Below are positions 22,504 to 33,267 of a stretch of DNA of 64,000 nucleotides, piece after piece (position 1 is the first letter of the stretch; each line of letters starts with the position of its first letter). The position numbers and the translations under genes are program-made. The notes beneath the pieces were generated by a model. It did no database searches and was not told where the DNA came from. It saw only the letters and a list, made by a program, of their open reading frames with translations. This stretch comes from Azorinus chamasolen (taxonomy: Eukaryota; Mollusca; Bivalvia; Cardiida; Solecurtidae). The stretch spans positions 56,515,453-56,579,452 of the forward strand of contig OY755239.1 in NCBI GenBank assembly GCA_963576725.1, given 5' to 3'.

Positions 22504-22784
22504 CGTAAATATACAAAACAGTTCCATGTTTTCTTTTGCTAGTTTGGTTCAGTTCTAATACGCATTTATATTTGTTTACTTTATTTCAGTAGTCTTTCAA
22601 TTTAAGACAGATAAAACTGGCCAAGTTATAATGCTAAACCCACACATAGGTATGAGGTAAATTTGTCCAAAAGCATATATATTCTGTTATGCATTTATCA
22701 TATCTCTGGTACTTTAAAGTCTCGTAAAGTTATACGACCATTCAAAATAAGTCAAATTGTAGATTTTTAATACTTTTGCTAGCT

Positions 22785-22810
22785 TACATGTACATGTACA
22801 TGTACATGTA
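22785..22810. repeat. Short TACATG repeat
   Basis: Four tandem hexamers; self-complementary. Confidence 0.9.
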
Positions 22811-22873
22811 ATACAGCACCGATGTGATAAAGAAAGCTCCTATAGAATCTTTCTGTACCAGTTTTACCATGCA

Positions 22874-23004
22874 TTAATCCATTCCCTCTAGACTATATTT
22901 AGAAACAACCTCTTTGAATAAATCTACTAAAAGGGGGGTATTTACTAGAAAATAGTATTTTGTTTTACAAATGTATACTTTTGGAAACCGGTGGAATAGG
23001 TTAA
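22874..23004 (-). mobile_element. F2 MITE, hairpin lost
   Basis: TTAATCCATTCCCTCTAGAC, a jump after TTTACAAATGTATACTTTTG, ends GTGGAATAGGTTAA. First of a tandem F2 pair. Confidence 0.75.
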
Positions 23005-23210
23005 CCCTTTCCTCCTTAAATACGCATTTCTATGCCTTTGTAATAGTCACTTCTCGAAACCATTGTGATCAATAGAGCATTTGCTCTATTTATCACAATG
23101 GTATCAAATTACAAAATTCTAAAAAATTCCTTTTCTCTCGTTAATGCTCTTTTTCGGTAGATTTATTCAAAGAGGTTGTATCTAAAATAGCCTATGAGGG
23201 AAATGGTTAA
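23001..23210 (+). mobile_element. F2 MITE, shortened hairpin tip
   Basis: Tip reads AGAGCATTTGCTCTATT with the inner GCTCCTATAGGAGC deleted; opposite orientation to its neighbour, sharing one TTAA. Confidence 0.85.
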
Positions 23211-23278
23211 GCAACCATCTGCTTATACAGTCTCCTATCTCAATAGATCATTTGGCCGCTTTAGCTAGAATGAAATTC

Positions 23279-23484
23279 ACAGTAAAACTTCTCTATAACG
23301 GCCATTAAATTACATCAAGTATTTTGTGTTAAAAACAGGTGACTGCTTAAAGCAGGATGAAAGAAACAAAACGCTCCTATAGGAGAGTACTGTTTTACCT
23401 TCACATTGCTTTAAGCAGCCACCTACCTTAAATACCAACTAATTATCACAATTTAGTGGCCGTTTTAGAGACGTTTTACTGTAT
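23279..23484. mobile_element. PG palindrome
   Basis: CAGTAAAACTTCTCTATAAC to TTAGAGACGTTTTACTG; arms decayed around AGGATGAAAGAAACAAAACG. Confidence 0.85.
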
Positions 23485-23693
23485 TATATTTCTCCTATAG
23501 GATCTGCCGAGCGTGCAAATGGCAAGGAGCCTTTATTTTTATTGAATTTAGAATTGGATACCTCTCCATCATTAAGTCTAACAGCATGTTTTGCATTTTT
23601 CATTATTCCTTGAAGACACTTGAATATCGTTTCATTTGGTATATAGTATAACCCCCATCTGAACCGGGCGAAAACCATTGTATAAATGCTGGT

Positions 23694-23975
23694 CTTTCAG
23701 CTAGGTGGCAGCTTAAACCATTCCCTCATATTGACGACTTTTGACGACTCTGTAAAAGTCACTTTGTGAAACCATTGTGATAAATAGAGCATTTGCTCCT
23801 ATAGGAGCAAATGCTCTATTTATCACAATGGTTTCAAATTACAAAATTCTAAAATGTTCCTTTTCTTTAGTTAATGCTCCTTTTAGGTAGATGTATTCAG
23901 AGAGGTTGTATCTAAAACTAGCCTATGAGGTAATGGGTTAATGTAGGCTGAAAAACATGCAGACATCTCTCAAAG
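23694..23975. mobile_element. PG fragment interrupted by F2
   Basis: CAGCTAGGTGGCAGC | TTAA | TGTAGGCTGAAAAACATGCA; the site is the GCTTAATGCAGG word of PG. Confidence 0.75.
23713..23941 (+). mobile_element. F2 MITE inserted at TTAA of PG
   Basis: Perfect hairpin at 23767-23834; right end GAGGTAATGGGTTAA. Confidence 0.9.
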
Positions 23976-24039
23976 GAGGAACCTGTCTAAATAAAAACCT
24001 AAAATGTTCCTTACTGAAATTCCGGTTTAATAGGGATAT

Positions 24040-24438
24040 ACAGAAGAACCTGTCTGAAGAGGTCATTCATTTATTGAATACAGGAATCTAAAATATCAGG
24101 CGATTGCTTAATGCAGGGCAAAGGTAATGCAGAAAGCTCATAATGAGACATGTATTAAGCTACCACCAGCCTTACAAAACCATAATTAGACCTATTTTTG
24201 ATGGCCGTTTAACACATTCCCTCCTAGTGACGCATTGTGGCGCCTTTGTAAAAGTCACATTTTGAAACCATTGCGATAGATAGAGCATTTGCTCCTATTG
24301 ATCACAATGGTTTTAAAACTACACACTTCTAAACTTCTCCTTTTCTATAGTTAATGCTCCTTTTCGGTAGATTTATTCAAAGAGGTTGGGTCTAAAAATT
24401 AGTCTCGGAGGGAATGAGTTACGACAGGTTCTACTGTA
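24040..24438. mobile_element. PG element interrupted by F2
   Basis: ACAGAAGAACCTGTCTGAAG...GATGGCCGT | TTAA/TTAC | GACAGGTTCTACTGTA: the insertion is within the right terminal region. Confidence 0.75.
24209..24422 (+). mobile_element. F2 MITE, hairpin arm shortened
   Basis: Right arm lost AGCAAATGCTCTATTT; right flank TTAC differs by one base from the left TTAA. Confidence 0.85.
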
Positions 24439-24659
24439 CTGTTACGCGTTGATTTAAAACATGACTAATACCATTTATGACTATAGGATTTTATTGATTT
24501 CAGTAACGAGACAATGCGTACTGGACCGTATGATACGTCCACATTTGATTTACATTCGATAATAAGGTCACTATCGCGTGGACTCTGATCGGTAACTAAC
24601 ATGGACCTTGGCCTGCTGACCCCTTTGCTCTCTGTTTCTAGTTTTCAATATGAACGCAA

Positions 24660-24853
24660 GTTCCATTTCTCCTTAAAATATAACAGAGGTCCAGATAAGA
24701 TGCGTAGATAAAAAAAATCAAGAATAACTCCCTTATTTCTCCATCAAACCCAATGTTGTGACCAGTCTTTAGAATCGTCTAAAGAGTGGTCACAACATAG
24801 GGTTTGGTGGGGAAATGACGATTTTAGTATCGCAGTTATCTGTTGCTCTGAAC
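24660..24853. repeat. FB1 palindrome, near complete
   Basis: AGGTCCAGATAAGATGCGTA to ATCGCAGTTATCTGTTGCTC; stem GACCAGTCTTTAGAATCGTC against TAAAGAGTGGTCACAACATA. Confidence 0.75.
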
Positions 24854-24927
24854 GTGGTGAGTCAATGCGTTACTAGGCGTTCGTCTAGACACAGTTTGTT
24901 TGCGAATGTCCTACCAATTTAGTTCAT

Positions 24928-25131
24928 AACCCTTTACCTGCTCATTATTCATGTAAGAAATATACGCATGTAATGACATCATGAATATTTGATAGCTGAA
25001 ATTTTATAACGTTCACTTTTCAAGGGAATTTGTTGTGTTGACAAAAACTGAAGAGTCAGGTCTATATCATGTTATTAGCAAACAGAGCATATCCTGGTCA
25101 GACGGTCCCTACAGGAGCCGTCTTATTTGGG
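24928..25131 (-). mobile_element. F1 MITE, inverted, right end replaced by purine tract
   Basis: Hairpin GACGGTCCCTACAGGAGCCG then TCTTATTTGGG runs directly into the GAAA-rich tract. Confidence 0.7.
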
Positions 25132-25303
25132 AAAAGAAAGAAAGAAAGAAGAAGAAAGAAAGAAGAAAAAATAAAAAAGAGCGAAGGAGAGACAGACATA
25201 AGGACAGAGAAAGATACAGAGGAGAGACAGATATAGAGGGGGATAGAGAGAATAGAACACAAAGATGAGAGAGAAAAGATACAGAGAAAAGTAAAGGAGA
25301 AAT

Positions 25304-25359
<56 letters not shown>

Positions 25360-25500
25360 AATGGAATGAGGAGAGAAATAGCGAGAAATACAGAAATACT
25401 GAAATAGACATACAGATGAGAGAAAAGACAGAAAGACAAAAAGAAAAAGAAAGAATGAAAGAAAGAAAGAAAGAAAGAAAGTGTAAAAAAGGAAAGAGTT
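25131..25500. repeat. Polypurine low-complexity tract with (GA)n core
   Basis: About 370 bases nearly pure A/G on the plus strand: GAAA and GAGACAGA-like units, then (GA)n at 25303-25354, then GAAA again. Apparent frames here are composition artefacts. Confidence 0.95.
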
Positions 25501-25618
25501 TACGACGTCTGCGCCTCACCAACTGGCATCGGATGAAACATACCAGTTTCGTTAGTTTCATTGTTTTTGCCATATCGACCGTGTCAGTCAAAAGATATCT
25601 ATCGCGACGATTAAAAGT

Positions 25619-25726
25619 TGGTCTACAAGCTTTCTGCATTACTTTCGTCTTGCATTAAGCAACCGCCTGCTGTTATCAACATTCATATTTATCCATGATA
25701 CAATTGCTATAGAAGGCTCTTCTGTA
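25619..25726. repeat. PG right half
   Basis: CAAGCTTTCTGCATTACTTT, TTGCATTAAGCAACCGCCTG, decayed end GGCTCTTCTGTA. Confidence 0.6.
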
Positions 25727-25741
25727 CACATGTAAGTGAGT

Positions 25742-25862
25742 TAACTCTTACAGTGCGGGACACGAGTCACTAGTGTCCTTTGCAAACAGTGTAGACCCAG
25801 ATGAGATGACCTATTTGATTTTTGGAATATTCTATTTGAAAATCCATGAGTGTAAGGGTTAA
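25742..25862 (+). mobile_element. F4 MITE, hairpin right arm lost
   Basis: TTAACTCTTACAGTGCGGGA to GAGTGTAAGGGTTAA; only CAAACAGTGTAGACCCAGAT remains of the hairpin. Confidence 0.65.
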
Positions 25863-26235
25863 CATTCATGTATTAGATCCTTATCATAAATCTAGATACA
25901 CGACCAATAAATTCAGTCAAATGTTCATAGTCAGTAAACATGCGATACACTATCTAAGAGTGAGCTCTAGAGATACTAATTTCTTAGACTAATGTTATTG
26001 TTATTACCGATAAGTGTAAGACAGGTGTGTGGGATTCCTATTACCTTTTTCTCACTCTGAGTGTTTTTCGAGAAGAAACTTCAGACAATTTTCAACCAGA
26101 CAATACACCCAGAAAAACGGCGTCTGATCTTCTTTTTCTTCTTATTTCTTTTCAATACAGAATAAGTGGGTATATACCTACATTATTGGCACATATGAGG
26201 TAATATGCAACCGATATCTACATTATGTTGAGAAG

Positions 26236-26445
26236 TTACAGTAAAACCTCTCTATAACGGCCACTAAATTGTAGTAATTAGTTGGTATTTAGGACAGGTG
26301 GCAGCTTAAAGCAAGGTGAAAGTAAAACAGAACGCTCCTATAGGAGCGTTCTGTTATACTTTCACCTTGCTGTAAGCAGCCACCTACCTTTAACACAAAA
26401 TACTTGACGTAATTTAGTGGCCGTTATAGAGAGGTTATACTGTAT
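26236..26445. mobile_element. PG palindrome, complete
   Basis: TACAGTAAAACCTCTCTATA to AGAGAGGTTATACTGTA; near-perfect arms of about 100 bases, centre CGCTCCTATAGGAGCG. Confidence 0.92.
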
Positions 26446-26454
26446 TCTAATTTA

Positions 26455-26799
26455 CCGATATTTACATTGTGTTAAGAGGTTACTCTAATTACTGATATTT
26501 ACATTGTGTTGAGAGGTTACCCTAATTAACGATATCTACATTGTGTTGAGAGGTTACCCTAATTAACGATATCTACATTGTGTTGAGAGGTTACCCTAAT
26601 TAACGATATCTACATTGTGTTGAGAGGTTACCCTAATTAACGATATCTACATTGTGTTGAGAGGTTACCTTAATTAACGATATCTACATTGTGTTAAGAG
26701 GTTACTCTAATTAACGATATCTACATTGTGTTGAGAGGTTACCCTTATTAATTGAATGTAGACAATAAACGACTATGTACGTTTAATGTTGAATAAAAG

Positions 26800-26830
<31 letters not shown>

Positions 26831-27585
26831 TGTATGTATGGATGTATGGATGTATGTATGTATGTATGTATGGATGTATGGATGTATGGATGTATGTATG
26901 TATGTATGTATGTATGTATGTATGTATGTATGTATGTATGTATGTATGTATGTATGTATGTATGTATGTATGTATGTATGTATGTATGTATGTATGTATG
27001 TATGTATGTGTGTATGTATGTATGTATGTATGTATGTATGTATGTATGTATGTATGTATGTATGTATGTATGTATGTATGTATGTATGTATGTATGTATG
27101 TATGTATGTATGTATGTATGAACGATATCTACATTGTGTTGAGAGGTTACCCTAATTAACGATATCTACATTGTGTTGAGAGGTTACCCTAATTAACGAT
27201 ATCTACATTGTGTTGAGAGGTTACCCTAATTAACGATATCTACATTGTGTTGAGAGGTTACCCTAATTAACGATATTTACATTGTGTTAAGAGGTTATTC
27301 TAATTAACGATATCTACATTGTGTTCAGAGGTTACTCTAATTAACCATGTTTACATTGTCTTGAGAGGTTACCCTAATTACTGATATCTACATTGTGTTA
27401 AGAGGTTATTCTAATTAACGATATCTACATTGTGTGGAGAGGTTATCCTAATTAACGATATCTACATTGTAATTAGAGGTTATCCTAATTACTAATATCT
27501 ACATTGTGTTGAGATGTTATCCTAATTAATGGTATCTATATTGTATTGCAAGGTTAACCTAATCACCGATATCTACATTGAGTTG
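26455..27585. repeat. 37-bp minisatellite, split by a tetranucleotide array
   Basis: Unit CGATATCTACATTGTGTTGA plus GAGGTTACCCTAATTAA; about 8 units before 26753 and about 13 after 27121. Units next to the central break are almost identical; outer ones drift (ATTTAC, TTAAGAGG), the usual pattern of recent homogenisation in the middle. Confidence 0.93.
26801..27120. repeat. (TATG)n microsatellite, about 80 units
   Basis: Near-pure TATG repeats with GATG variants only in the first 90 bases and one TGTG at 27009. Long open frames (MYVCMYVC) result purely from the 4-base period. Confidence 0.97.
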
Positions 27586-27599
27586 ATTAAGATAATTAG

Positions 27600-27947
27600 T
27601 ATAATATATTTAAATCAAGAATAGGTGTAAACATGTATGTTGAGAGATTTAAGTGATACATGAGAGAGTCAACGTTTTCAACCATGATTCGAGAAAGAAG
27701 GAACACACCGTTTCAACAACAGTGTAGACAAAGATCAGTGTCTGTGGTAGAAAGATATACAGCCTTGTATTATATGGCATACTGTTCGCAGCCGTGATTC
27801 ACCGATTACTTCAAATACATGTACCAACAGCGCAAATTCTAACCAGGTGTAGCTCTGTTCTGTTCTGAAAACGCTCATTATGGCTGAATCCTTTAGAACC
27901 TGTATAATTATTCTACTTAGTATGAAAAGGTTTAAACCTGTATGTAT
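27600..27947. other. No recognised feature
   Basis: Only a stray GTGTAGACAAAGATCAGTGT at 27721 resembles an F4 hairpin arm. Confidence 0.4.
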
Positions 27948-27995
27948 GACAAACAGTGAGGAGCCCTCTGATCTAGGTCTACCCTGTTTGCAAAT
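27948..27995. repeat. F4/F1 hairpin right arm
   Basis: ACAAACAGTGAGGAGCCCTC then GGTCTACCCTGTTTGC. Confidence 0.5.
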
Positions 27996-28078
27996 GACAG
28001 TGCATGTGTGTCCCAGGTTGAATAATTACCATATACATTGTAGTTTTGCGCAAATTCTCTTACGTTTTAATCTATTCT

Positions 28079-28150
28079 AGGGACCGACCTACAGCTCCCA
28101 CAGGAAACGTCTTATCTGGGTCTTCTCTGTTTTCAAATGCTTTAAAATAC
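28079..28150. repeat. F1 hairpin fragment
   Basis: ACAGCTCCCACAGGAAACGT then CTGGGTCTTCTCTGTTTTC. Confidence 0.5.
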
Positions 28151-28283
28151 TTCACCATGAGTTAAAGCATTAAATGCTTTATTAGGCGAGTTATTTTTCC
28201 TCCGGATTTTATTTCATATTAGGCTGTTATTGCAAATTAAAACAATTCATCGTGACCGATTTACTCTCGTCATGCATTGAACT

Positions 28284-28357
28284 CATGCAAGCAGTGTAGA
28301 TCCATATCTGAAGGCCCCTTCAGGAGCCCTCTGATCTGCTCCTACATTATTTGCTTA
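28284..28357. repeat. F4 hairpin, isolated
   Basis: GCAAGCAGTGTAGATCC arm pairs with GCTCCTACATTATTTGC; tip GGCCCCTTCAGGAGCC. Confidence 0.6.
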
Positions 28358-28361
28358 TCTA

Positions 28362-28609
28362 TTAAGCCTTCACTCCATGAATATTCATGTTCCAAATATA
28401 GACATCATGAATACTGATTAGATTAAATGCTGCAATAGCACATGCCCACAAACATATTTGGCCATGACAGAAAGTGTAGAATCATATCAATAGTACATCA
28501 TAAGCAAACAGAGCAGACCCTGACGAGACGGCTCCTCAGGAGCCGTCTGATTTGGGTCTGCTCTGTTTGCAAAGGCCTAGATAGGCGTATTTATGGAGTA
28601 AAAGGTTAA
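28362..28609 (-). mobile_element. F1 MITE, inverted
   Basis: TTAAGCCTTCACTCCATGAA to TATGGAGTAAAAGGTTAA; strong hairpin tip GCTCCTCAGGAGC. Confidence 0.85.
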
Positions 28610-28851
28610 TGTCAAAGGTTTTATTTTTTTGCAGGAACCGTCCATGTGAAATCAAATTTTACCCTAAATACTATGGGAGTACAATCATGTAAATGAGATA
28701 AGAGCGCATGCAAATAAGCGTGACACCATGCGCAAAAACGGGCGAATTTAACCCTTCCAGTGCCATCATTGTCGTCTGCTGGATAGATTGTCGTCTGCTT
28801 TTAGTTCCAGGGTGGCCGCTTGTCCAGTTTCGTTATTAAACAATAAACAGA

Positions 28852-28926
28852 GTGTCAAGCAGTTTGGATCCTGATGAGACGCCGAGATATTCGGCGTCTC
28901 ATCAGGATCCAAACTATTTGCATATG
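28852..28926. repeat. F3 hairpin
   Basis: Perfect GACGCCGAGATATTCGGCGTC tip. Upstream at 28748 TTTAACCCTTCCAGTGCC with TTGTCGTCTGCT repeats may be its inverted left flank. Confidence 0.7.
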
Positions 28927-29035
28927 TTATTAAAGACCCGTCTTCATAGCACGTCAGGGGTTGATTATTTTTGCTTTCCATTTACATTGTGGTGCTCTGC
29001 AAATAATTGCTTTTCTGACCTGCATTTAGTTTAAC

Positions 29036-29246
29036 TTAACCCTTTCGCTGCTTAAGTCGCATCTGGGATTATCTATCCAAACAGTTTGGACCCAGATGAG
29101 ACGCCGAGTAACTTGGCGTCTCATCAGGATCCAAACTGTTTGTTACTGTGACTGTTTTCTTCAAAACAAAAACTGCAGGAATATAAAAATGGAAAATTGT
29201 AGCAGACGACAAAGTTAGTTTGCAGACGACAAAATTTAATTCTTAA
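29036..29246 (+). mobile_element. F3 MITE, complete
   Basis: TTAACCCTTTCGCTGC to AATTCTTAA; hairpin at 29078-29142; right flank has the family repeats GTAGCAGACGACAAAGTTAG and TTTGCAGACGAC. Confidence 0.82.
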
Positions 29247-29319
29247 CCTGCTGAAAAAATGTCTGTTCAAACACTGACCCAGAGCAATTTGTTCAAGGTT
29301 TGAGAAGCTACATGTATTG

Positions 29320-29385
29320 ACATCAATGATCCAGAGGAGACGCCGATATATACTCGACGCGCCAACTGGATCCAAAGCTGTAATG
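29320..29385. repeat. F3 fragment
   Basis: CCAGAGGAGACGCCGATATA against CGCCAACTGGATCC. Confidence 0.45.
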
Positions 29386-29727
29386 CATATCCCAGACTAA
29401 GGATTACAAGTTAAATGCCACGCATATCAAATTGAAATCAAGCAGTCTTGTAAACACTAACCAACTTCAGATTTTAAACCGTATCATGTATGATCTTGTT
29501 ATCACATGGGACATTACTATCAGATTTCAATTCGAAACAGTTGCCCTTCAGTTAATGATATTTTGTTGGTACATGTATATATGTGTGGTACATACGAAAA
29601 GATGTGATTTTAAAACAGCTTTGTACATAAACGTTTACTGGTTGCTTCCCTTCTATCAAGTTTTAAAATGTTGCCTGGCACTTCCAGCATAGTAACTATT
29701 ATAACTGATTCGTTTTCAGGAAAAAGG
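29386..29727. other. No recognised feature
   Basis: An 86-codon frame at 29432-29692 has no recognisable domain. Confidence 0.4.
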
Positions 29728-29889
29728 GAGATCAGTATCCATGCTTATAAAACTTTTTAGTTGAGTCTGAATTCGTTCTCAAGTTTTTGATTGGTCAGAT
29801 TTGAGCCTCTGGCTCAAATCTGACCAATCAAAAGCTTGAGAATAAACTCTGACGCAACTAAAAAGCTTTATAAGCATGAACCCTGATCG
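29728..29889. repeat. FB2 fold-back palindrome
   Basis: Arms of about 77 bases: ATGCTTATAAAACTTTTTAG pairs with its complement at 29850-29875; centre TTTGAGCCTCTGGCTCAAAT; both arms carry TGATTGGTCAGATT-type words. Confidence 0.85.
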
Positions 29890-29892
29890 CTT

Positions 29893-30027
29893 TGCAGACA
29901 ATATAGACCCAGACACGTTACCGTGTCACTGTCTGAACTGTAAGCTCTCATTCTGATATAGTGTACAGCTTGATCTGATACATCATCATGGACTTGACAC
30001 CTGATCTGGGTCTATACCGTTTGCAAT
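29893..30027. repeat. Diverged F4-like fold-back
   Basis: TTGCAGACAATATAGACCCA at the left against TGGGTCTATACCGTTTGC at the right, with an inner CACGTTACCGTGTC hairpin. Confidence 0.5.
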
Positions 30028-30104
30028 GCTATAAGATACGAAATATTAGAGGTCGTCTAATACATGTATAATGTTATTCAAATGACAAAAAATGTCCTAT
30101 TTAA

Positions 30105-30257
30105 TATTTTACCTAATAGAGACGCCTTTTAAAGCATTTGCAAACATAGTAGACCCAGATCATAGGGATCATGTAGCAGTCGTACACAGTGTTTACTTCA
30201 TTTGCTTACGGATTAATATAAATATGATTTTACAATTCCTGCTATGGCAAAACATTT
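30105..30257 (+). repeat. F1 copy cut by a PG element
   Basis: GCAAACATAGTAGACCCAGA arm, decayed second arm, TTCCTGCTATGGCAAAACAT; a PG terminus follows immediately. Confidence 0.55.
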
Positions 30258-30445
30258 ATATAGTAAAACCCCTCTAAACCGGGATTCTAGTAGAGAAGAA
30301 TTTAGATACTTTTAGGCAGATGGCTGCTTAATGCAGGGTGAAAGTCATGCAGAAAGCTCCTCTGCTCTGCATTAAACTGACACTTGTTTGCAAGACCGAT
30401 ATTTATGCTAAAGTTAACATCCGGTTTAGAGAGTTTTACTGCATA
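30258..30445. mobile_element. PG element (AAACCGG subfamily)
   Basis: TATAGTAAAACCCCTCTAAA to CCGGTTTAGAGAGTTTTACTG; the central right arm is deleted (GCTCCTCTGCTCTGCATTAA). Confidence 0.75.
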
Positions 30446-30600
30446 TTCATATTCAGTTGTATACCATAGCATGAAATAAAGTCTGAAACAGTAGTGGAAG
30501 AAATGTTATTGACTCTATGGGGTCAACAATCTATCGAATGCAACGTTTTAGATTCTTTGCTGTTTGTATCAAATTACAGTTCAGTTCTCGCATATGAAAA

Positions 30601-30640
30601 AACAGTAGAACCTCTCGATGACGACTGCTAGAATAATTAT
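30601..30640. repeat. PG terminal fragment
   Basis: ACAGTAGAACCTCTCGATGA only. Confidence 0.5.
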
Positions 30641-30655
30641 TGGACTATTTGTGGA

Positions 30656-30906
30656 TTATTAATCCTTTTGGCGCCAAATTTCTAATTGCCGTCTGCAATC
30701 CAAGTTTGTTAAATCATTCAGTAAAATAAGGAAATGAGATAAATAAATGCAAATTTCAAAGGAATAAAGTACATATATAGAAATAGAGATTGAGACAAAT
30801 AGTGAAGTCCCTGATCAGACGCCGCCTTGAAAAGGCGGCGTCTGATCTGGGACTGCACTATTTTTCGTGGTGCATTTATGCGACTTCGGCGGTGAAAGGA
30901 TTAAGA
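30656..30906 (+). mobile_element. F4-related MITE with a GC-rich hairpin
   Basis: TTAATCCTTTTGGCGCCA to GGCGGTGAAAGGATTAA; hairpin 30806-30868 with tip GACGCCGCCTTGAAAAGGCG and outer AGTCCCTGATC/GATCTGGGACT. Confidence 0.65.
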
Positions 30907-30995
30907 CAAGTAGTCATTCAATACAAGACTAAAGGTATTGGTTATGCATTAAGCAGCCCCTTGTTCTATCTTAAAACGCATCTATATTAATTCAT

Positions 30996-31244
30996 TAACC
31001 CTTTCCCTTATGAATACATGTATCTATACAATACTTCATGACTCATGACTATTCATTACATGATTTTGTACAATGTCCGTTGAAGAAAGCATTTTACTCT
31101 AAGGGTAGGAACTGGAATCATGACTTATATAATGTCATAAGCAAACAGAACAGACCCTGATCAGACGGCTCCTGTAGGAGCCGCCTGATCTTGGTCTGCT
31201 CTGTTTGTATAGGCGTGAACAAAGTTTATATGGGGAAAGGGTTA
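30996..31244 (-). mobile_element. F1 MITE, inverted
   Basis: TTAACCCTTTCCCTTATGAA to GGGGAAAGGGTTAA; hairpin tip GGCTCCTGTAGGAGCC. Confidence 0.85.
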
Positions 31245-31391
31245 AATGGTTGGCATAGAGATGTTGTATATGGTAGGAGTATATCTGATTTAACAGATAA
31301 TAACAAAAGCAACAATTATTGTATGTGGTGTTTTATACATGTATCAGTATCTACATAGCAGACATTAAACACGGTGCTATAATAAAGTTTA

Positions 31392-31579
31392 TCTAATATA
31401 ACCACTCAAAGAAATAGAATTTTTAAATCAGGTGGTAGCTTAATGCAGACTAAATATAAATACAGAAAGCTGCTATATAGGAACTTTCTGCATTATTCTA
31501 CATTATGCAATCACCTGTTTTTACGGAATCCTGTGTTAATAACATATGTGGTCGCATTAACGAGCAATTACCGTATTAA
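31392..31579. mobile_element. PG element, decayed ends
   Basis: CAGGTGGTAGCTTAATGCAG and ATTATGCAATCACCTG arms; the next F1 starts at 31584. Confidence 0.65.
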
Positions 31580-31583
31580 AATG

Positions 31584-31828
31584 TTAACCCTTTACTCCAT
31601 TAATTCGCCTTTCTACGCCTTTGCAAACAGAGTAGACCCATATCAGACGGCCCCTGTAGGAGCCGTCTGATCAGAGTTTCTCTGTTTGCTTATGATGTAA
31701 TACATGTATAGATATGATTCTACAACTTCTATCATAATAAAACTTATTTTGTTCATAGTGCCATTATAAAGATTGAGTTAATTAATGTCTTTATTTCTTG
31801 CCTAGATATTCATGTAGTAAAGGGTTAA
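31584..31828 (+). mobile_element. F1 MITE
   Basis: TTAACCCTTTACTCCATTAA to TGTAGTAAAGGGTTAA; shares its right TTAA with the following F3. Confidence 0.85.
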
Positions 31829-32016
31829 CTCTTTTGCTACAAATGTCACATCTGTGATTGCCTATGCAAACAGTCTGGATACAGATGAGACGCCGAGTAA
31901 CTCGGCGTCTTATCAGGATTCCAACTATTAATTTCTGTTGTTCTTCTTGAAATAAAAATGAAGAAAAATAAAAAGAAACTTGTAGCAGACGACAATTTGG
32001 TAGTGAAAGAGTTGAA
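31825..32016 (+). mobile_element. F3 MITE
   Basis: TTAACTCTTTTGCTACAA; hairpin GACGCCGAGTAACTCGGCGT; tail GTAGCAGACGACAATTTGG, right end decayed (AAAGAGTTGAA). Confidence 0.78.
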
Positions 32017-32379
32017 GTGATTTTACTCTGTCTAACAAGTGACATTCTTACGACGTCACGGTTACGGGAAAACGACTCGTACGACTTGCTGCAATGGTCT
32101 ATTTTACAGACTGCCTGGATCCGGAAGATGTAATGCAGATCCAAAACTGTCTGACACTGTACTATGACAACAGTTACATTTTTTTCACATGAAATCAATT
32201 TGAGCCAAAATATTAATCCAGATGAAACGTTTGTTCATCCGCTTCCTCATCAGGATCCAAACACACGGGTTGTGCATTTGACACGTCACAGGATTAGGAA
32301 GTCATCCTACTCAAGACAATATTCAGATAAACCTGATACATGTAGCAAACGCTAATTTGTATACCGTGTTAATTCTCAA

Positions 32380-32626
32380 GCATTTACCAGATAAATACTC
32401 TTGTAGGAAATATAGATGCCATGAATATGTATTAATTGATTTTATACAATATCTTTAGAGATAGTGGTCTTTTTAACCTCGACAGGAACTGTAATTCCGT
32501 ATCTATTTTATTCCAGAAGCGAAAGAGATCAGACCCTAATCAGACGGCTTCTGCAGGAACCTTCTGGTCTTGACCTTATCTGTCTGCAAAAGCGTTAAAA
32601 TGTTTCTCTATCAGGTAAATGGTTAA
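32380..32626 (-). mobile_element. F1 MITE, diverged
   Basis: Hairpin GACGGCTTCTGCAGGAACCT; right end ATCAGGTAAATGGTTAA. Confidence 0.65.
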
Positions 32627-32628
32627 TA

Positions 32629-32879
32629 TTAACCCTTCGCTTGCTGAATTTTAAAACATATTTTTCCTTCTTTACCCATGCCCTGTTGTATAATTACATA
32701 TATATTCACTGTGTACAAGTATGTCGCTATGCAATCACTGCTGAGGACTGCACTGGATGCACAATCAACTTGTAAATAGTGCAGACCCTGATGAGACAGC
32801 TCCTGCAGGAGCTGTCTCATCTGGGTCTTCACTATCTCAAGGGTATGTATATTGACGTGAATAGCAAGCGAAGGGTTAA
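32629..32879 (+). mobile_element. F5 MITE, copy 1
   Basis: TTAACCCTTCGCTTGCTGAA to ATAGCAAGCGAAGGGTTAA; hairpin at 32777-32833 tip GACAGCTCCTGCAGGAGCTG. A small minus-strand frame (about 67 codons) crosses the element and is also open in the other three copies. Confidence 0.9.
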
Positions 32880-33267
32880 AATACAAAGATAACAGAATAA
32901 TTAATAAAGAACGGTACTTGTGCTCAAAACGACTATAAAACATAAACAGCTAGTGTTTTTGCACTTCTTCCAACACTTGACGTATGTGAAGTGTTTATAA
33001 CTTGTCTTATCACAAAGGCATTTCACACCAGGCATACAAACAAAAGATTTAGAATTACAGTCTTATAAGTTCTGACATATTGCAGACAGTGTGGGCCAAG
33101 GTCAATCGCCTTGTCGGAGACACAGCGTATTATTATATTAGGAACAACACTGTCAGTTTGGATGATTGTGTACTATAGATTTGTAGGACTACAAAACAGC
33201 TTAGAATCCTACCAGACTCACGTGTTTTCAATAGAACTGAGTGATTTTACGTGGCAGAGACGAACTT

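Larger units (their letters stand above)
22815..23275. mobile_element. PG element interrupted by two successive F2 copies
   Basis: ACCATGCA | TTAA ... TTAA ... TTAA | GCAACCATCTGCTTATAC, with GGCCGCTTTAGCTAG beyond. The left terminus is missing. Confidence 0.75.

Noticed and set aside
25098..25658. Four overlapping long frames rich in Ser/Leu/Phe or Lys/Glu/Arg
   Set aside because: Both strands are open because the tract is almost purely purine or pyrimidine; no domain or codon bias.
26786..27159. Open frames of 111-117 codons with MYVC repeats
   Set aside because: They arise in all three frames from the TATG microsatellite and reflect period, not coding.
32629..32943. F5-borne small frame as a host gene
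   Set aside because: It belongs to a repeated MITE; listed as a finding on the family instead of as a gene.
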